NCBI GenBank assembly: GCA_949752735.1
Contig: OX457052.1
Location: 39,816,051 to 39,880,050, forward strand
Direction: 5' to 3'
Length of the DNA stretch: 64,000 nucleotides
Origin: Lumbricus terrestris
Taxonomy: Eukaryota; Annelida; Clitellata; Crassiclitellata; Lumbricidae
The translations under genes were made by a program, and so were the position numbers. Below, piece by piece: positions 47,520-57,860 of this stretch. How positions within the stretch are numbered: the first letter of the stretch is position 1; every line of letters begins with the position of its first letter. The notes under the pieces were generated by a model. That model was not told where the DNA came from. It did no database searches and saw only the letters and a program-made list of their open reading frames with translations.

Positions 47520-48028
47520 CACGGACAATTCGTTACAGACAATTTGGAGCAGACAATCTGGAGCAGACGATTCGGAGCAGCCGATATTTATTCTCATCAA
47601 TCAAACTTCTATTTAAACAAATATTATTTTCATCAATCTAACTTCTTTTAAACTTCTCTTTGAACAGCAATTGCTTCCACAAATCCAACTTCAATTTGCC
47701 CAAAGTCTATTTAAACAACAATATAATTATTCATCAATGCAAGTTCTCTAGAGTTGTTTTTACAAATCCAACTTCTATTTAAGCAACAATAATTATTGTC
47801 ACCAATACATCTTCTGTTTAAGCATGCACAATATTTTCATCAGTTGAACTTTTATCTACTTAAAAATCTCCTCGAGCTGCTCTGAATGGTCCACTCTGAA
47901 TGGTCCGCTCCTAATTGTCCGCTCCGAATGGTCCACTCTGAATGGTCCACTCCGAATGGTCCGCTCCGAATGGTCCACTCTGAATGGTCCGCTCCTAATT
48001 GTCCGCTCCGAATTGTCCGCTCCGAATA
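47520..48028. repeat. Element with inverted clusters of a 14-bp repeat, upstream of the FA gene
   Basis: GGACAATTCGGAGC-type units lie at 47520-47582, and the inverse CCGAATGGTCC(A/G)CT units lie at 47878-48028. Between them is a ~300-base AT-rich part with CATCAATCTAACTTC repeats. The inverted clusters resemble multiplied TIRs. It starts about 45 bases upstream of the FA gene ATG. Confidence 0.6.
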
Positions 48029-48961
48029 GCTGTTAAATTATTATCAACTGCCATGTCACAGACCACCAAGAGCCTGACATTATTTTGTTTCCTCAGGGCA
48101 AGTGATGGAAATATTATATTATGCGAATCGCTTATTGTCGATTGTGTGGCTATAACAACCTCATAATTGGACGTTGACGAGAAGCAGAAGCTACTACAGA
48201 TAGGAATAATGTTTGCGGCTGTCTACGCATAACTTAGTGTAGATGTAATCAGAAGAACGTGAAGCTCGGGAAGAACTTGGAAATTCATTCTCGGTGCTAC
48301 TCATTGTGAAGTTGAAGCTATGAACAAAGTGAAATTTTGACTCGGGTCAACTTCCATCGAATTGCAGTAGTTATCCCGAAATTCTGGCTAGAGGAGAGAA
48401 ATGCTAGCAGAGAGTCGTATAGGCCTACCTGACAAAAGAAAAGTAGTCAACATTGTCTTGACGCTTATTATGAAACGCGTTGCATCTATAGTCACAGAAA
48501 CAAGTGATTTTTTTTATCGGCTTACGCTCAAACTTCATCGAAGACGCCCCCTGGCGATAATTCTGCCAGGCGGCGGATCACACAGTCAGACTATTAGGCG
48601 ATAAGCCTGTCTTGCAGATCTTCATTAGGCTTACAAGCTGTTTTTCAGACACGTACACTTTGTGGCATCTAAGGATGTACGAGACCATGATTGTGATTTG
48701 TACTACAATGTGCAATCAATGTTTCAAAATAAAATTAAAAAAATGTAAAGCAGACGTAGTTGTTGTCCCATGCTCCTAGCACATCTCCGTTTAGGTATTT
48801 TGGGCTTCTCTTCATCAGTGTCACACGCTCTTTGATGTCTTTACTTTTTAGTGTTTTTTTACTATTAATAATGCATTATAAGGAATAGTATGGCAGAGAA
48901 AACTTACAATATCGCCAAAATGAACTGATTGAGTTTTGGAAATACTCATTTGTTTGTCTTT
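48029..48961. other. Intergenic, nothing recognised
   Basis: No supported gene or repeat family; possible promoter-side region of the FA gene. Confidence 0.4.
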
Positions 48962-49149
48962 GAGTTTAAGGCCCACCAGTTGTCTCAAATCATGCGCGTA
49001 GCCTATATGAGTTTAAGGCCCACCAGTTGTCTCAAATCATGCGCGTAGCCTATATGAGTTTAAGGCCCACCAGTTGTCTCAAATCATGCGCGTAGCCTAT
49101 ATGAGTTTAAGGCCCACCAGTTGTCTCAAATCATGCGCGTAGCCTATAT
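48962..49149. repeat. Four perfect copies of a 47-bp tandem repeat
   Basis: Units start at 48962, 49009, 49056 and 49103 and begin GAGTTTAAGGCCCACC. Confidence 0.9.
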
Positions 49150-49224
49150 GAGTTTTCTGACTCGCAGTATTCACTCGCCGATGCAAATAATTATTAGGCT
49201 AAAGTGCTTTATCTGACCAGAGAC

Positions 49225-49616
49225 CCCCACACACAGACAGAGACACAGACAGAAAGAGAGACTGAGAGAGGCAGAAAGAGAGACAGAAAGAAACAGAGAC
49301 AGAGACAGACAGGCAGAGACAGAGACAGAATCAGAGACAGAGAGAGGATGGATATGTATAATTTTTGTATATATATATACAGAAAGAGAGACAGACAGAC
49401 AGAGACAGAGACAGAAACAGAAAGAGAGACAGAGAGAGGAGAGAAATGTATAAATAGAAAGAGAGAGAGAGAAAGACAGACAGACAGAGACAGAGACAGT
49501 GAGACAGAGACCCCAGTAAGAGAGAGAGAGAGACAGAGAGAGGAGGGAGAGAGGTGGTTCACAGGCAGAGAGACAGACAGACAGACAGACAGACAGGCAG
49601 ACAGACAGATAGACAT

Positions 49617-49661
<45 letters not shown>

Positions 49662-49700
49662 TAGATAGACAGATATACAGACAGACAGACAGACAGAGAG
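49225..49700. repeat. Complex (AGAC/AGAG)n microsatellite
   Basis: Mixed AGACAG, GAGA and ACAGATAG runs that generate long Arg/Thr/Asp frames without meaning. Confidence 0.9.
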
Positions 49701-50019
49701 TTCTTCAAACAGCTGCTGTCGGCTTACACGCTATGTCTGCAAACATGATAATCGCTGGTGGGCGTATGCGATAATAAAATGGTTGACCGATCAGGATACA
49801 AATAATGATTAGTCGTCACTCAGTCAGCCTTCGTTTGCAATCTACTCTTTCCTTTGTAGTAGGTCTAACAATTTCACGCATCTTTTACATTTCTTATCTA
49901 CACATGGGATAGGTGGTCTAACAGTGCGTTCCAAGGCTATCAATCACAGTACTGTAGTACACATCATAGACTCACACTGGCTTAACCCACTAAGCTACTG
50001 TTATAATATTCAACGTCAG

Positions 50020-50620
50020 TGACGTCGCCAGTCGCTATTGACGTCATGAGTGACGTAACAGGATGTCAGTGACGTCATTAGTGACGTCGCTAGTCGTTCC
50101 CGACGTCACCAATGACGTCGCCAGTCGTAGGTGACGTAATCAGCGACGCCGCCAGTCGTCAGTGACGGCGTCGGTGACGTCATCAGTGGTGTCGACAGTG
50201 ACGTCATCAATGACGTCGCCAGTAGTTAGTAACGTCATCAGTGAGGTAATTGGGAACTTGGCCAGTCGTCAGTGACGGCGTCGGTGACGTCATCAGTGGT
50301 GTCGACAGTGACGTCATCAATGACGTCGCCAGTAGTTAGTAACGTCATCAGTGAGGTAATTGGGAACTTGGCCAGTCGTCAGTGACGGCGTCGGTGACGT
50401 CATCAGTGGTGTCGACAGTGACGTCATCAATGACGTCGCCAGTAGTTAGTAACGTCATCAGTGAGGTAATTGGGAACTTGGCCAGTCGTCAGTGACGGCG
50501 TCGGTGACGTCATCAGTGGTGTCGACAGTGACGTCATCAATGACGTCGCCAGTAGTTAGTAACGTCATCAGTGAGGTAATTGGGGACTTGGCTAGTCGTC
50601 AGTGACTGATTCGGCAATGG
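50020..50620. repeat. 110-bp tandem repeat rich in TGACGTCA
   Basis: Four units start at 50161, 50271, 50381 and 50491, preceded by related degenerate sequence. Each unit has two perfect TGACGTCA palindromes and several one-off versions. Confidence 0.9.
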
Positions 50621-50624
50621 GAGG

Positions 50625-50846
50625 GGCTGCTCATGTGGGGCGCGAGGGTGTAGTGGGTTTGTTGTAGGTTCGAATCCATCTCAAGTCGCCGCGTAGGGGC
50701 CTTGGTTAAGCCCTTCACTAACAATTGGCCAGCGCTTCGGCGTGAAACTTCGATGCGGTGTCCTCCCTGTAGTCGGGAGCGCCTCTGAGTCGTGAGTTTG
50801 AAAGGGCGCTTTAACTAGTGCGCGTACAAACAAACAAACAAATCTA
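50625..50846 (+). mobile_element. SINE family B, copy B2
   Basis: B box GGTTCGAATCC at 50667-50677, same central and 3' sequence as B1, and a (CAAA)n tail. Shorter 3' pieces of the family occur at 51020-51098 and 52148-52225. Confidence 0.7.
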
Positions 50847-51099
50847 GGAGCTGAAATGTCGAACTAAAATTTTTACCAGCCTTCAGGAATTTGAACCCAC
50901 ACCTGTTTTTTTACAGTCCAGCGCGCTAGCCACTACTACATGTAAATCGAATTACCTAACTTTCTTTTACAATATTATTTAACCTCAACCAACTCACCAC
51001 GTCCCAACTCTAGTTTCCTAGCTCTGTAGTCGGGATAGCCACTGAGTAGCGAGCTTGAAAGGGCGCTATAACAAGTACGCATACAAACAGAAACAAAAA

Positions 51100-51316
51100 C
51101 TTACTAACCACAGTTTAGCTTTTCCAGCTTATCCTAACTTTTCTTATCCTAATTCACCATGTCCCACATAACCGTATCGAAAAAAACCTCTGAAATGTTA
51201 GCAAATGGGTTTTACAAGGAAGTAGCCTAATCGCAAGATGGAGAATAATCATGGGCGGAGTTTAACGGTGGCTAGGGGGGGGCTAATCCCCCGCCCCCCA
51301 AGAAGACAGGTTCATT
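51100..51316. other. Intergenic, nothing recognised
   Basis: No supported feature between a SINE piece and the first Penelope fragment. Confidence 0.4.
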
Positions 51317-51421
51317 TTAAAAAGTGTAAATTATATCTTTTCCCGGGTTTGGATGGAATGATGAGTGATGCAGAAGTTGATGAGTGTCTGTTTCCTTAAA
51401 ATTTACCTTTGTCTGAAGTGT
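51317..51421 (-). pseudogene. Penelope-like element fragment capped by TTAGGG
   Basis: The minus strand encodes LQTKVNFKETDTHQLLHHSS, matching LQTKVYFKDTDTHQLLLHSS of the element at 55849. Its 5' side is directly joined to TTAGGG repeats at 51422-51443. Confidence 0.75.
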
Positions 51422-51443
51422 CAGGGTTAGGGTTAGGGTTAGG
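51422..51443 (+). repeat. Short TTAGGG array
   Basis: Three TTAGGG units between a truncated Penelope fragment and the next 3' end, which contains TGAGCCAGTG on the minus strand. Confidence 0.85.
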
Positions 51444-51790
51444 TTTAGAAAAACATACAATGCATGCCATGGCATGTACACTGGCTCAAGCAGATCCATG
51501 GAGTTTAAAAAGGACAAAGTGACCAGATGGGAAAAGGTAAATACCCTAGAAAAAGCCGTGTCATGTTAAAAAGTGGAACCCTCCTCCTTAATTACCAGGC
51601 TTGGGATTGGCACGGCAAAAGGCTAGGATGTTCTAAGGCCAATTGCCGTGGCGGAGTTGCCTACTTTAGGTCAGGTGTTGTAGCGTTGAAATGGTGTTAC
51701 GACTGGAAATAACGGTCTAAGGGAAACGCTTGCAAGAGAGATGTTGACTCGTCGGCTGCCAATCGCACGCGGTAACGCGATTAAATCAAC
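51444..51790 (-). mobile_element. Diverged telomere-linked module
   Basis: After the array comes TTTAGAAAAACATAC, then the CACTGGCTCAAG motif, then a diverged copy of the satellite-like unit at 54040 (shared ACTCGTCGGCTGCCAA, GGCGGAGTT, TTAATTACCAGGCTTGGGA). Confidence 0.6.
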
Positions 51791-52857
51791 AGTCCTAATA
51801 ATAAATAATTTTAAAAATTATATAAATAAAATAAAACATTAATAATTAATAATGATTAATAATAGTAATATTATTAGTGGTGGGGGCCGAGTGGCGGGAA
51901 GTTGTTGTTGTGCGGCCGTACGCCTGAGAGCAAGAGAGACAGAGACAGAGAGAGGGACAGAGCGGCTGAAGGAGGGATGTACGCTAAGAGTGACATAGGC
52001 TTTGGTAGGAGTGCCAGTCCTGTGTAGAGGTAGACCTGACCTATCTTACCTGTGCGCTCATAACCCTGTTACATTACGCTTAATTTTCAGAAGTCACTCG
52101 ACTCACTCCACTTTGTTCCGGACCTCAAGACTGTTTTATTTAGCCGTGGATGGGACGGGAGCGTTTCTGAGTAGCCTACCTCAAAGAGGCGCTATATAAA
52201 ATTATCGAAGTAAATAAAGAAGGAAAAAACCACAGCGTGACAAAATTTAAGATAAAGTAATCGCTAGATGGAGAATAATTTATACAATCCTGCTTCCAGT
52301 TTAACTCGACGACATAATTCACAGAATACTCTCGAAGTAATCGCATCTCTGCTGCATAAATCACAAAACTCCAATTAAAGTATAGGATGGTCGAGAAACT
52401 TGTCAGAAAATAATTTTATAGAAGAAACAAGTGAAATTTATAACAGTGGAATAAATTTTTGTGAGGTTTTAAAGGCAACCATGATGGATTTTTCGAAAGA
52501 TGCGTTTCTGTTTATGGCTGACATAGCCATTAGCGTCCCAAATTATGTAACTCATTGTAGATTTCAATGTATGGATACATTTGGACAGCGGTAAGCTAAG
52601 TCAGCCTAGCTTTTATATCATTTAAAGCATTTAAATGGAATTTTGACGTCCGCATTCGGTCTCAGCTCCCTGCTGACAACAAAGTATTAATAGGCAACGA
52701 TTTAAGAATGAGTTTAGCAAATTCTTACGTAAAAAAACTTTACGTTGAAGCTCTAAACCGACAATTTATGCGCCCGAATGATCAATTAACATAGCCTCGT
52801 CTCTAATATAAAACATAAACCCTAAATATAATCCAAAAACTTAACCATTGCACTATT
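51791..52857. other. Intergenic, mostly unassigned
   Basis: AT-rich sequence and a partial SINE B 3' end at 52148-52225; no gene supported. Confidence 0.4.
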
Positions 52858-54039
52858 TCTAACCCTAACCCTAACCAGAACCCTAGCCCAGCCTTAGCCA
52901 TAACACCAGCCTAACCCAAACTCAAACCCTAGCCATAAACAGTAACCATAACCCCAACCCCAACCCTAACTCTAACCTAAACCTAACCCTAATCCTAACC
53001 CCAAATTTAGCCCTAACCCTAACCCTAACCCTAACCCTAACCCTAAACCTAACCCTGACCCTAACCCTAAACATAACCCCAACCCTAACCCTAACCCTAA
53101 CCCTAGCCGTTAGGGTTAGGGTTAGGGTTAGGGCTCAAACCCCAGCCATAAACAGTAACCATAACCCCAACCCCAACCCTAACTCTAACCTAAACCTAAC
53201 CCTAATCCTAACCCCAAATTTAGCCCTAACCCTAACCCTAACCCTAACCGTTAGGGTTAGGGTTAGGGCTCAAACCCTAGCCATAAACAGTAACCATAAC
53301 CCCAACCCTAACTCTAACATAAACCTAACCCTAATCCTAACCCCAAATTTAGCCCTAACCCTAACCCTAACCCTAACCCTAACCCTAACCCTAAACCTAA
53401 CCCTAACCCTAACCCTAACCCTAACCTTAACCCTACCCTAACCCTAACCCTAACCCTAACCCTAACCCTAACCCTAACCCTAACCCTAACCCTAACCCTA
53501 ACCCTAACCCTAACCCTAACCCTAACCCTAACCCTACCCTAACCCTAACCCTAACCCTAACCCTAACCCTAACCCTAGCCGTTAGGGTTAGGGTTAGGGT
53601 TAGGGCTCAAACCCCAGCCATAAACAGTAACCATAACCCCAACCCCAACCCTAACTCTAACCTAAACCTAACCCTAATCCTAACCCCAAATTTAGCCCTA
53701 ACCCTAACCCTAACCCTAACCCTAACCCTAACCCTAACCCTAACCGTTAGGGTTAGGGTTAGGGCTCAAACCCTAGCCATAAACAGTAACCATAACCCCA
53801 ACCCTAACTCTAAGATAAACCTAACCCTAATCCTAACCCCAAATTTAGCCCTAACTCTAGCCCTAACCCAAACCCTGACCTTAACCATAACCCTCACCAT
53901 AACCCTAACTCTAACCCTAACTTTGGCCCTAACCCTAACCCAAACCCTAACCCTAACCCTAACCCAAACCCAAACCCTAACCCTAGCCCTAACCCTAACC
54001 CTAACCCTTACCCTAACCGTTAGGGTTAGGGTTAGGGTT
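52858..54039. repeat. Degenerate CCCTAA array with fold-back junctions
   Basis: About 1.2 kb of CCCTAA-type repeats interrupted five times by short TTAGGG runs (near 53108, 53249, 53580, 53748 and 54018), each preceded by CCGTTAGGG. A longer unit starting CTCAAACC and containing AGCCATAAACAGTAACC recurs about five times. Confidence 0.85.
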
Positions 54040-54463
54040 AGGTTAAAAAAACTACAAAGTATGCCAAGACATATTGCACTGGCTCAGGCTGCCCCCTGGA
54101 GTTCAAAACGGACGGACAAGATGGAAATCAGCCAAATGATGTTAAATAAGCGGAGCCCTCCTCCTTAACTACCAGGCTTGGGACTGGCACGACAATAGGT
54201 CAGAATGGTGTAATGGCCTATTGCCGTGGCGGAGTTACTCTACGTCAGTCAAGTTTATGCTAAATTGGTGTTCTATCTGGTAATTACGGGTCTAAGGGAC
54301 CGCTTAAAGAAAAGAGTTGTTTACTCGTCGGCTGCCAAAGATGAAATGAAACCAGACGCGCGGCCCGTAAATACGTTAATGCCCGGCCTAGGGATCAGGG
54401 TTCAGGTTTGGGTAGTCCATCCCTCTCTCCCCCCCCAAGGAAACCACGAGGCTCGGGCGGAAT
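54040..54463 (-). mobile_element. Satellite-like telomere-linked unit U1, full length
   Basis: About 420 bases. The minus-strand 3' end is TGAGCCAGTG, 30 bases of spacer, T/A tract, TTAACC. The body carries GTGGCGGAGTTACTC and ACTCGTCGGCTGCC. No protein is recognised. It is attached to TTAGGG on its 3' side. Confidence 0.7.
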
Positions 54464-54640
54464 AGGTTAAAAAACTACTAAGTATGCCAAGACATATTGC
54501 ACTGGCTCAGGCTGCCCCCTGGAGTTCAAAACGGACGGACAAGATGGAAAAATCAGCCAAATGATGTTAAATAAGCGGAGCCCTTCTCCTTAACTACCAT
54601 GCTTGGGACTGGCACGACAATAGGTCAGAATGGTGTAATG
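54464..54640 (-). mobile_element. Unit U2, 5'-truncated
   Basis: Same 3' end as U1. It breaks off in the middle (after AGAATGGTGTAATG) and is joined there to TTAGGG repeats. Confidence 0.75.
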
Positions 54641-54756
54641 GGTTAGGGGTAGGGTTAGGGTTAGGGTTAGGGTTAGGGTTAGGGTTAGGGTTAGGGTTAG
54701 GGTTAGGGTTAGGGTTAGGGTTAGGGTTAGGTTAGGGTTAGGGTTAGGTTAGGGTA
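54641..54756 (+). repeat. TTAGGG array
   Basis: About 19 nearly perfect units. Confidence 0.95.
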
Positions 54757-55021
54757 TAAATAAATGCGTACACACAGTACATAAGCACTGGCTCAGGGTG
54801 GTTTATTCGTGGGGATAGGAGATGGGCCCCGGCGGGCGTAGGAGCGTTGTAGAGCGGTCCAGAGGTGACGTAGGGTTGGGCGACTGGTACCCTGCCGTTG
54901 TCGAAAGGTAAGTATGGAACTAATCCTCCGAGTCCTTAAAATCCTTGAAAAAACGTAGCATATGTAGGATGTGGGGTATTTCGGTTGGATCGAAGTGACG
55001 TTTGTCTTCAGGCATTTTGGC
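54757..55021 (-). mobile_element. Telomere-linked 3' end of another element
   Basis: The minus-strand 3' end has the TGAGCCAGTGC motif about 35 bases from the array. Upstream is a short open C-terminus encoding KRHFDPTEIPHILHMLRFF and a stop. The 5' side ends abruptly at TTAGGG (55022). The family is not known; a Penelope relative is possible. Confidence 0.55.
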
Positions 55022-55076
55022 GTTAGGGTTAGGGTTAGGGTTAGGGTTAGGGTTAGGGTTAGGGTTAGGGTTAGGT
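55022..55076 (+). repeat. TTAGGG array
   Basis: About nine units between two modules. Confidence 0.95.
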
Positions 55077-55493
55077 TAAAAAAACTACAAAGTATGCCAA
55101 GACATATTGCACTGGCTCAGGCTGCCCCTGGAGTTCAAAAGAGACGGACAAGATGGAAATCAGCCGAATGATGTTAAGAAAGCGGAGCCCTCCTCCTTAA
55201 TTACCAGGCTTGGGACTGGCACGACAATAGGTCAGGATGGTGTGTGGCCTATTGCCGTGGCGGAGTTACTCTAAGTCAGTCAAGTGTATGTTAAATTGAT
55301 GTTCTGTCAGGTAATTACGGGTCTAAGGGACCGCTTCAAGAAGAGAGTTGTTGACTCGTCGGCTGCCAAAGATGAAATGAAACCAGACGCGCGGCCCGTG
55401 AATACGTTAATGCCCGGTCTAGGGATCAGGGTTCAGGTTTGGAGTAGTCAATCCCTCTCTCCCTCCAAGGAAACAACGAGGCTCGGGCGGGAT
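55077..55493 (-). mobile_element. Unit U3, full length
   Basis: Nearly identical to U1 over its length, with the shared TGAGCCAGTG 3' motif. It begins on the minus strand with CCGCCCGAGCCTCG. Confidence 0.75.
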
Positions 55494-55707
55494 AGGTTAA
55501 AAAAACTACAAAGTATGCCAAGACATATTGCACTGGCTCAGGCTGCCCCTGGAGTTCAAAAGAGACGGACAAGATGGAAATCAGCCGAATGATGTTAAGA
55601 AAGCGGAGCCCTCCTCCTTAATTACCAGGCTTGGGACTGGCACGACAATAGGTCAGGATGGTGTGTGGCCTATTGCCGTGGCGGAGTTACTCTAAGTCAG
55701 TCAAGAA
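55494..55707 (-). mobile_element. Unit U4, 5'-truncated
   Basis: Same 3' end as U3. It ends at GTCAGTCAAG where U3 continues, and is joined there to TTAGGG. Confidence 0.78.
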
Positions 55708-55803
55708 AGGGTTAGGGTTAGGGTTAGGGTTAGGGTTAGGGTTAGGGTTAGGGTTAGGGTTAGGGTTAGGGTTAGGGTTAGGGTTAGGGTTAGGTTAGGG
55801 TTA
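55708..55803 (+). repeat. TTAGGG array
   Basis: About 15 units directly 3' of the Penelope-like element (minus-strand sense). Confidence 0.95.
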
Positions 55804-55848
55804 CAGAAGAAATGAGCACTGGCTCAGTCCGCTTCCGCCCCCATCCGG

Positions 55849-57860
55849 CTATTTCCTGTTGTTGAGATTGATTCCATGTGGTTCCAGAGTGAAAAGTTGA
55901 TGTTGCCAGTATGTTTCCTTCTGTAGTATCTTGGTTCTAAGCTTCTTGACGTCACCACTACAAAGAGAAAACTCAGCAGCAGTAACCGTGTCTATTGGAG
56001 TTATTGTTATGCTAGCTATTGAATGGTCCGGTAATGTAAAGTGGTTGGCTATTGGGGTGTTCTTAAGGGTTACTATGTTAGATCTATGGTCCGTCAGTCT
56101 GTCGCAGAGTCGTCTCAATGTTTCACCAACGTATTGTTTATTGCATATATTACATGTTATTAGATATATTACATTACAGCTTTTACAGTCAAACCTATTA
56201 TTGATTTTATAGTGCCTACGTGTGTATGTACTGCAGAAGGTATCGGTTACATTAATGTGTTTACAGGTTTTACATCGGGGCCCCATACATCTATAAGATC
56301 CTCTCTGTTCACGTGGGCCAATCGGTATATTATTCTTACGTGGAGCTAGCAGTTCCCCTAAGTTTTTATTTCTAGAAAAAGCAGATATTATTCTATAGCC
56401 GTTAAATAGGAAAGAGTCCTGGAGTAGTTTTTTCCATTCATAAACCAATTTAGTCCCCAGAGAGCTGTAAGGAATGACAATAGGTAGAATTTTTGTTTTA
56501 TTGTGTGTGCTGTTGTTGGATCTAGGCCTGTAATCCGACCATATGTCCAATTTAATTTTTCTCAATTTTCTTATGTTATAACCGCGTATTTTAAGACTGT
56601 TGAAAAGAATTAGGCAGGCCTGATTATAATCGCTTTTGAAAGAAGAAATTCTTTTAAATCTTAAAACCTGTGATTTTACTATGCCCATGAATGTGTGCGG
56701 AGGATGGAAGGACGAGTGAAGTAGCAGCTGATGTGTGTCAGTGTCCTTAAAATAGACCTTAGTTTGTAGTGTTGTTATGCCATTCTGCGTATGCTTGAAT
56801 ACTGTAGTGTCCAAAAAGTTTACGGCCGTATCACTGTAATTTAGCGTAACTTTTATATCAGGTATTATAGAATTGAGAAATTGCTCGAATTGTTTAAGTT
56901 CGTCTACTGTACCAGGCCAAAGAAAGAATACATCATCAAGAAATCTAAAGAAGTCTTCTGGCTTTATGTGGAAGCCAGTGCATGCCTTATTATCAAATTC
57001 CAGAAGATAAATGTTAGCCAAATTGGGAGCAAAGGTCTTTCCCATAGCAGTTCCGAAAATCTGGAGAAAGAATTTATTGCAGAAAGAAAAGTCATTATTC
57101 TTAAGAGCTATTTCAAGTAGTTCTAGTAATTCCTTATCAGGCCTACGTGGGTCAGGATGTTTAAGAAACATGTCCTTAACTGCTGCGATCGTGCGGTCGA
57201 TATTCATATTAGTGTAGAGGGCGGTGATGTCACCAGTGACCAGAATGTATTTATTGTCTATTTTTATATTCCTAATTCTATTGATGAAGTCATATGTGTC
57301 TTTAATGTATGATGTATGTTTATTAGCAAGAGGTTTCAAAAAGCTATCAATATACTCACTTACTCTGCGGGATTCTGTGCCGCAGTCTCCCACAATCGGT
57401 CTACCCTCCGGCATGTTAGGTAAAGTCCATTTATTAGTAGGTTTATGTATTTTAGGTAAGAGATAGAAGTGTCTCAATTTATCTGTTTCCCTAGCGTTAA
57501 GGTACCCGTATTGCCTTTTAGTGATGTAACCCTGTATGTAAAGGTCTTCTAGGATGCAATTAATTACAGGTATATTATGTTTTTGCATAGGCTCCTCTAT
57601 AGGTTTGTAATATTTAGTGTTATCTAATTGTCTATGGGCCTCCGTAAGATATGCCGCCTTATCTAGTACACAAACCATTCCTCCCTTATCAGCTGATTTT
57701 ATGATTATGTTATCATTTGCCCGTAATTTTCGAATGGCTTGTCGTTGTTGCCCTGTTATGTTAGGTTCAGTTTTAATTAGATAATTATTGTCTTTTATTG
57801 GATATCCGTTTAAAATAGTCTCCGTAGTTTCTTGAAGTTTGGATATAAGTTCTTTAGTAT
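55849..57860 (-). CDS. Penelope-like element polyprotein: RT plus GIY-YIG endonuclease (5' part cut off)
   Basis: An open frame from the Gypsy junction at 57860 to a stop at 55849, about 670 codons without interruption. Penelope-type RT blocks in order: IIKSADKGG, HFYLLPKIHKP, EGRPIVGD, VTGDITALYTNMNI, GTAMGKTFAPNLANIYL, RFLDDVFFLW and VNFLDTTV. A Cys-rich linker (CMGPRCKTCKH) leads to the GIY-YIG nuclease, CNVIYLITCNICNKQYVGET followed by RLTDHRSN. The 3' UTR is about 45 bases with TGAGCCAGTGC, then CCCTAA repeats on the coding strand. The N-terminal part lies beyond the inserted Gypsy element, outside the window. Confidence 0.9.

Noticed and set aside
49204..49668. 154-codon Arg/Thr-rich frame
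   Set aside because: Translation of an AGAC/AGAG microsatellite.
48962..50620. CRISPR-like repeat arrays
   Set aside because: Repeats are directly tandem without unique spacers, and the genome is animal.
53923..54168. Leu/Thr repeat frame
   Set aside because: Translation of CCCTAA repeats.
54040..55496. Hammerhead ribozyme in the Penelope-linked unit
   Set aside because: Penelope-like elements can carry hammerheads, but here the CTGANGA core reads CCGACGA and the GAAA box is not in place.
51422..55803. An actual chromosome end
   Set aside because: Sequence with genes and transposons continues on both sides, so the TTAGGG arrays here are interstitial or subtelomeric.
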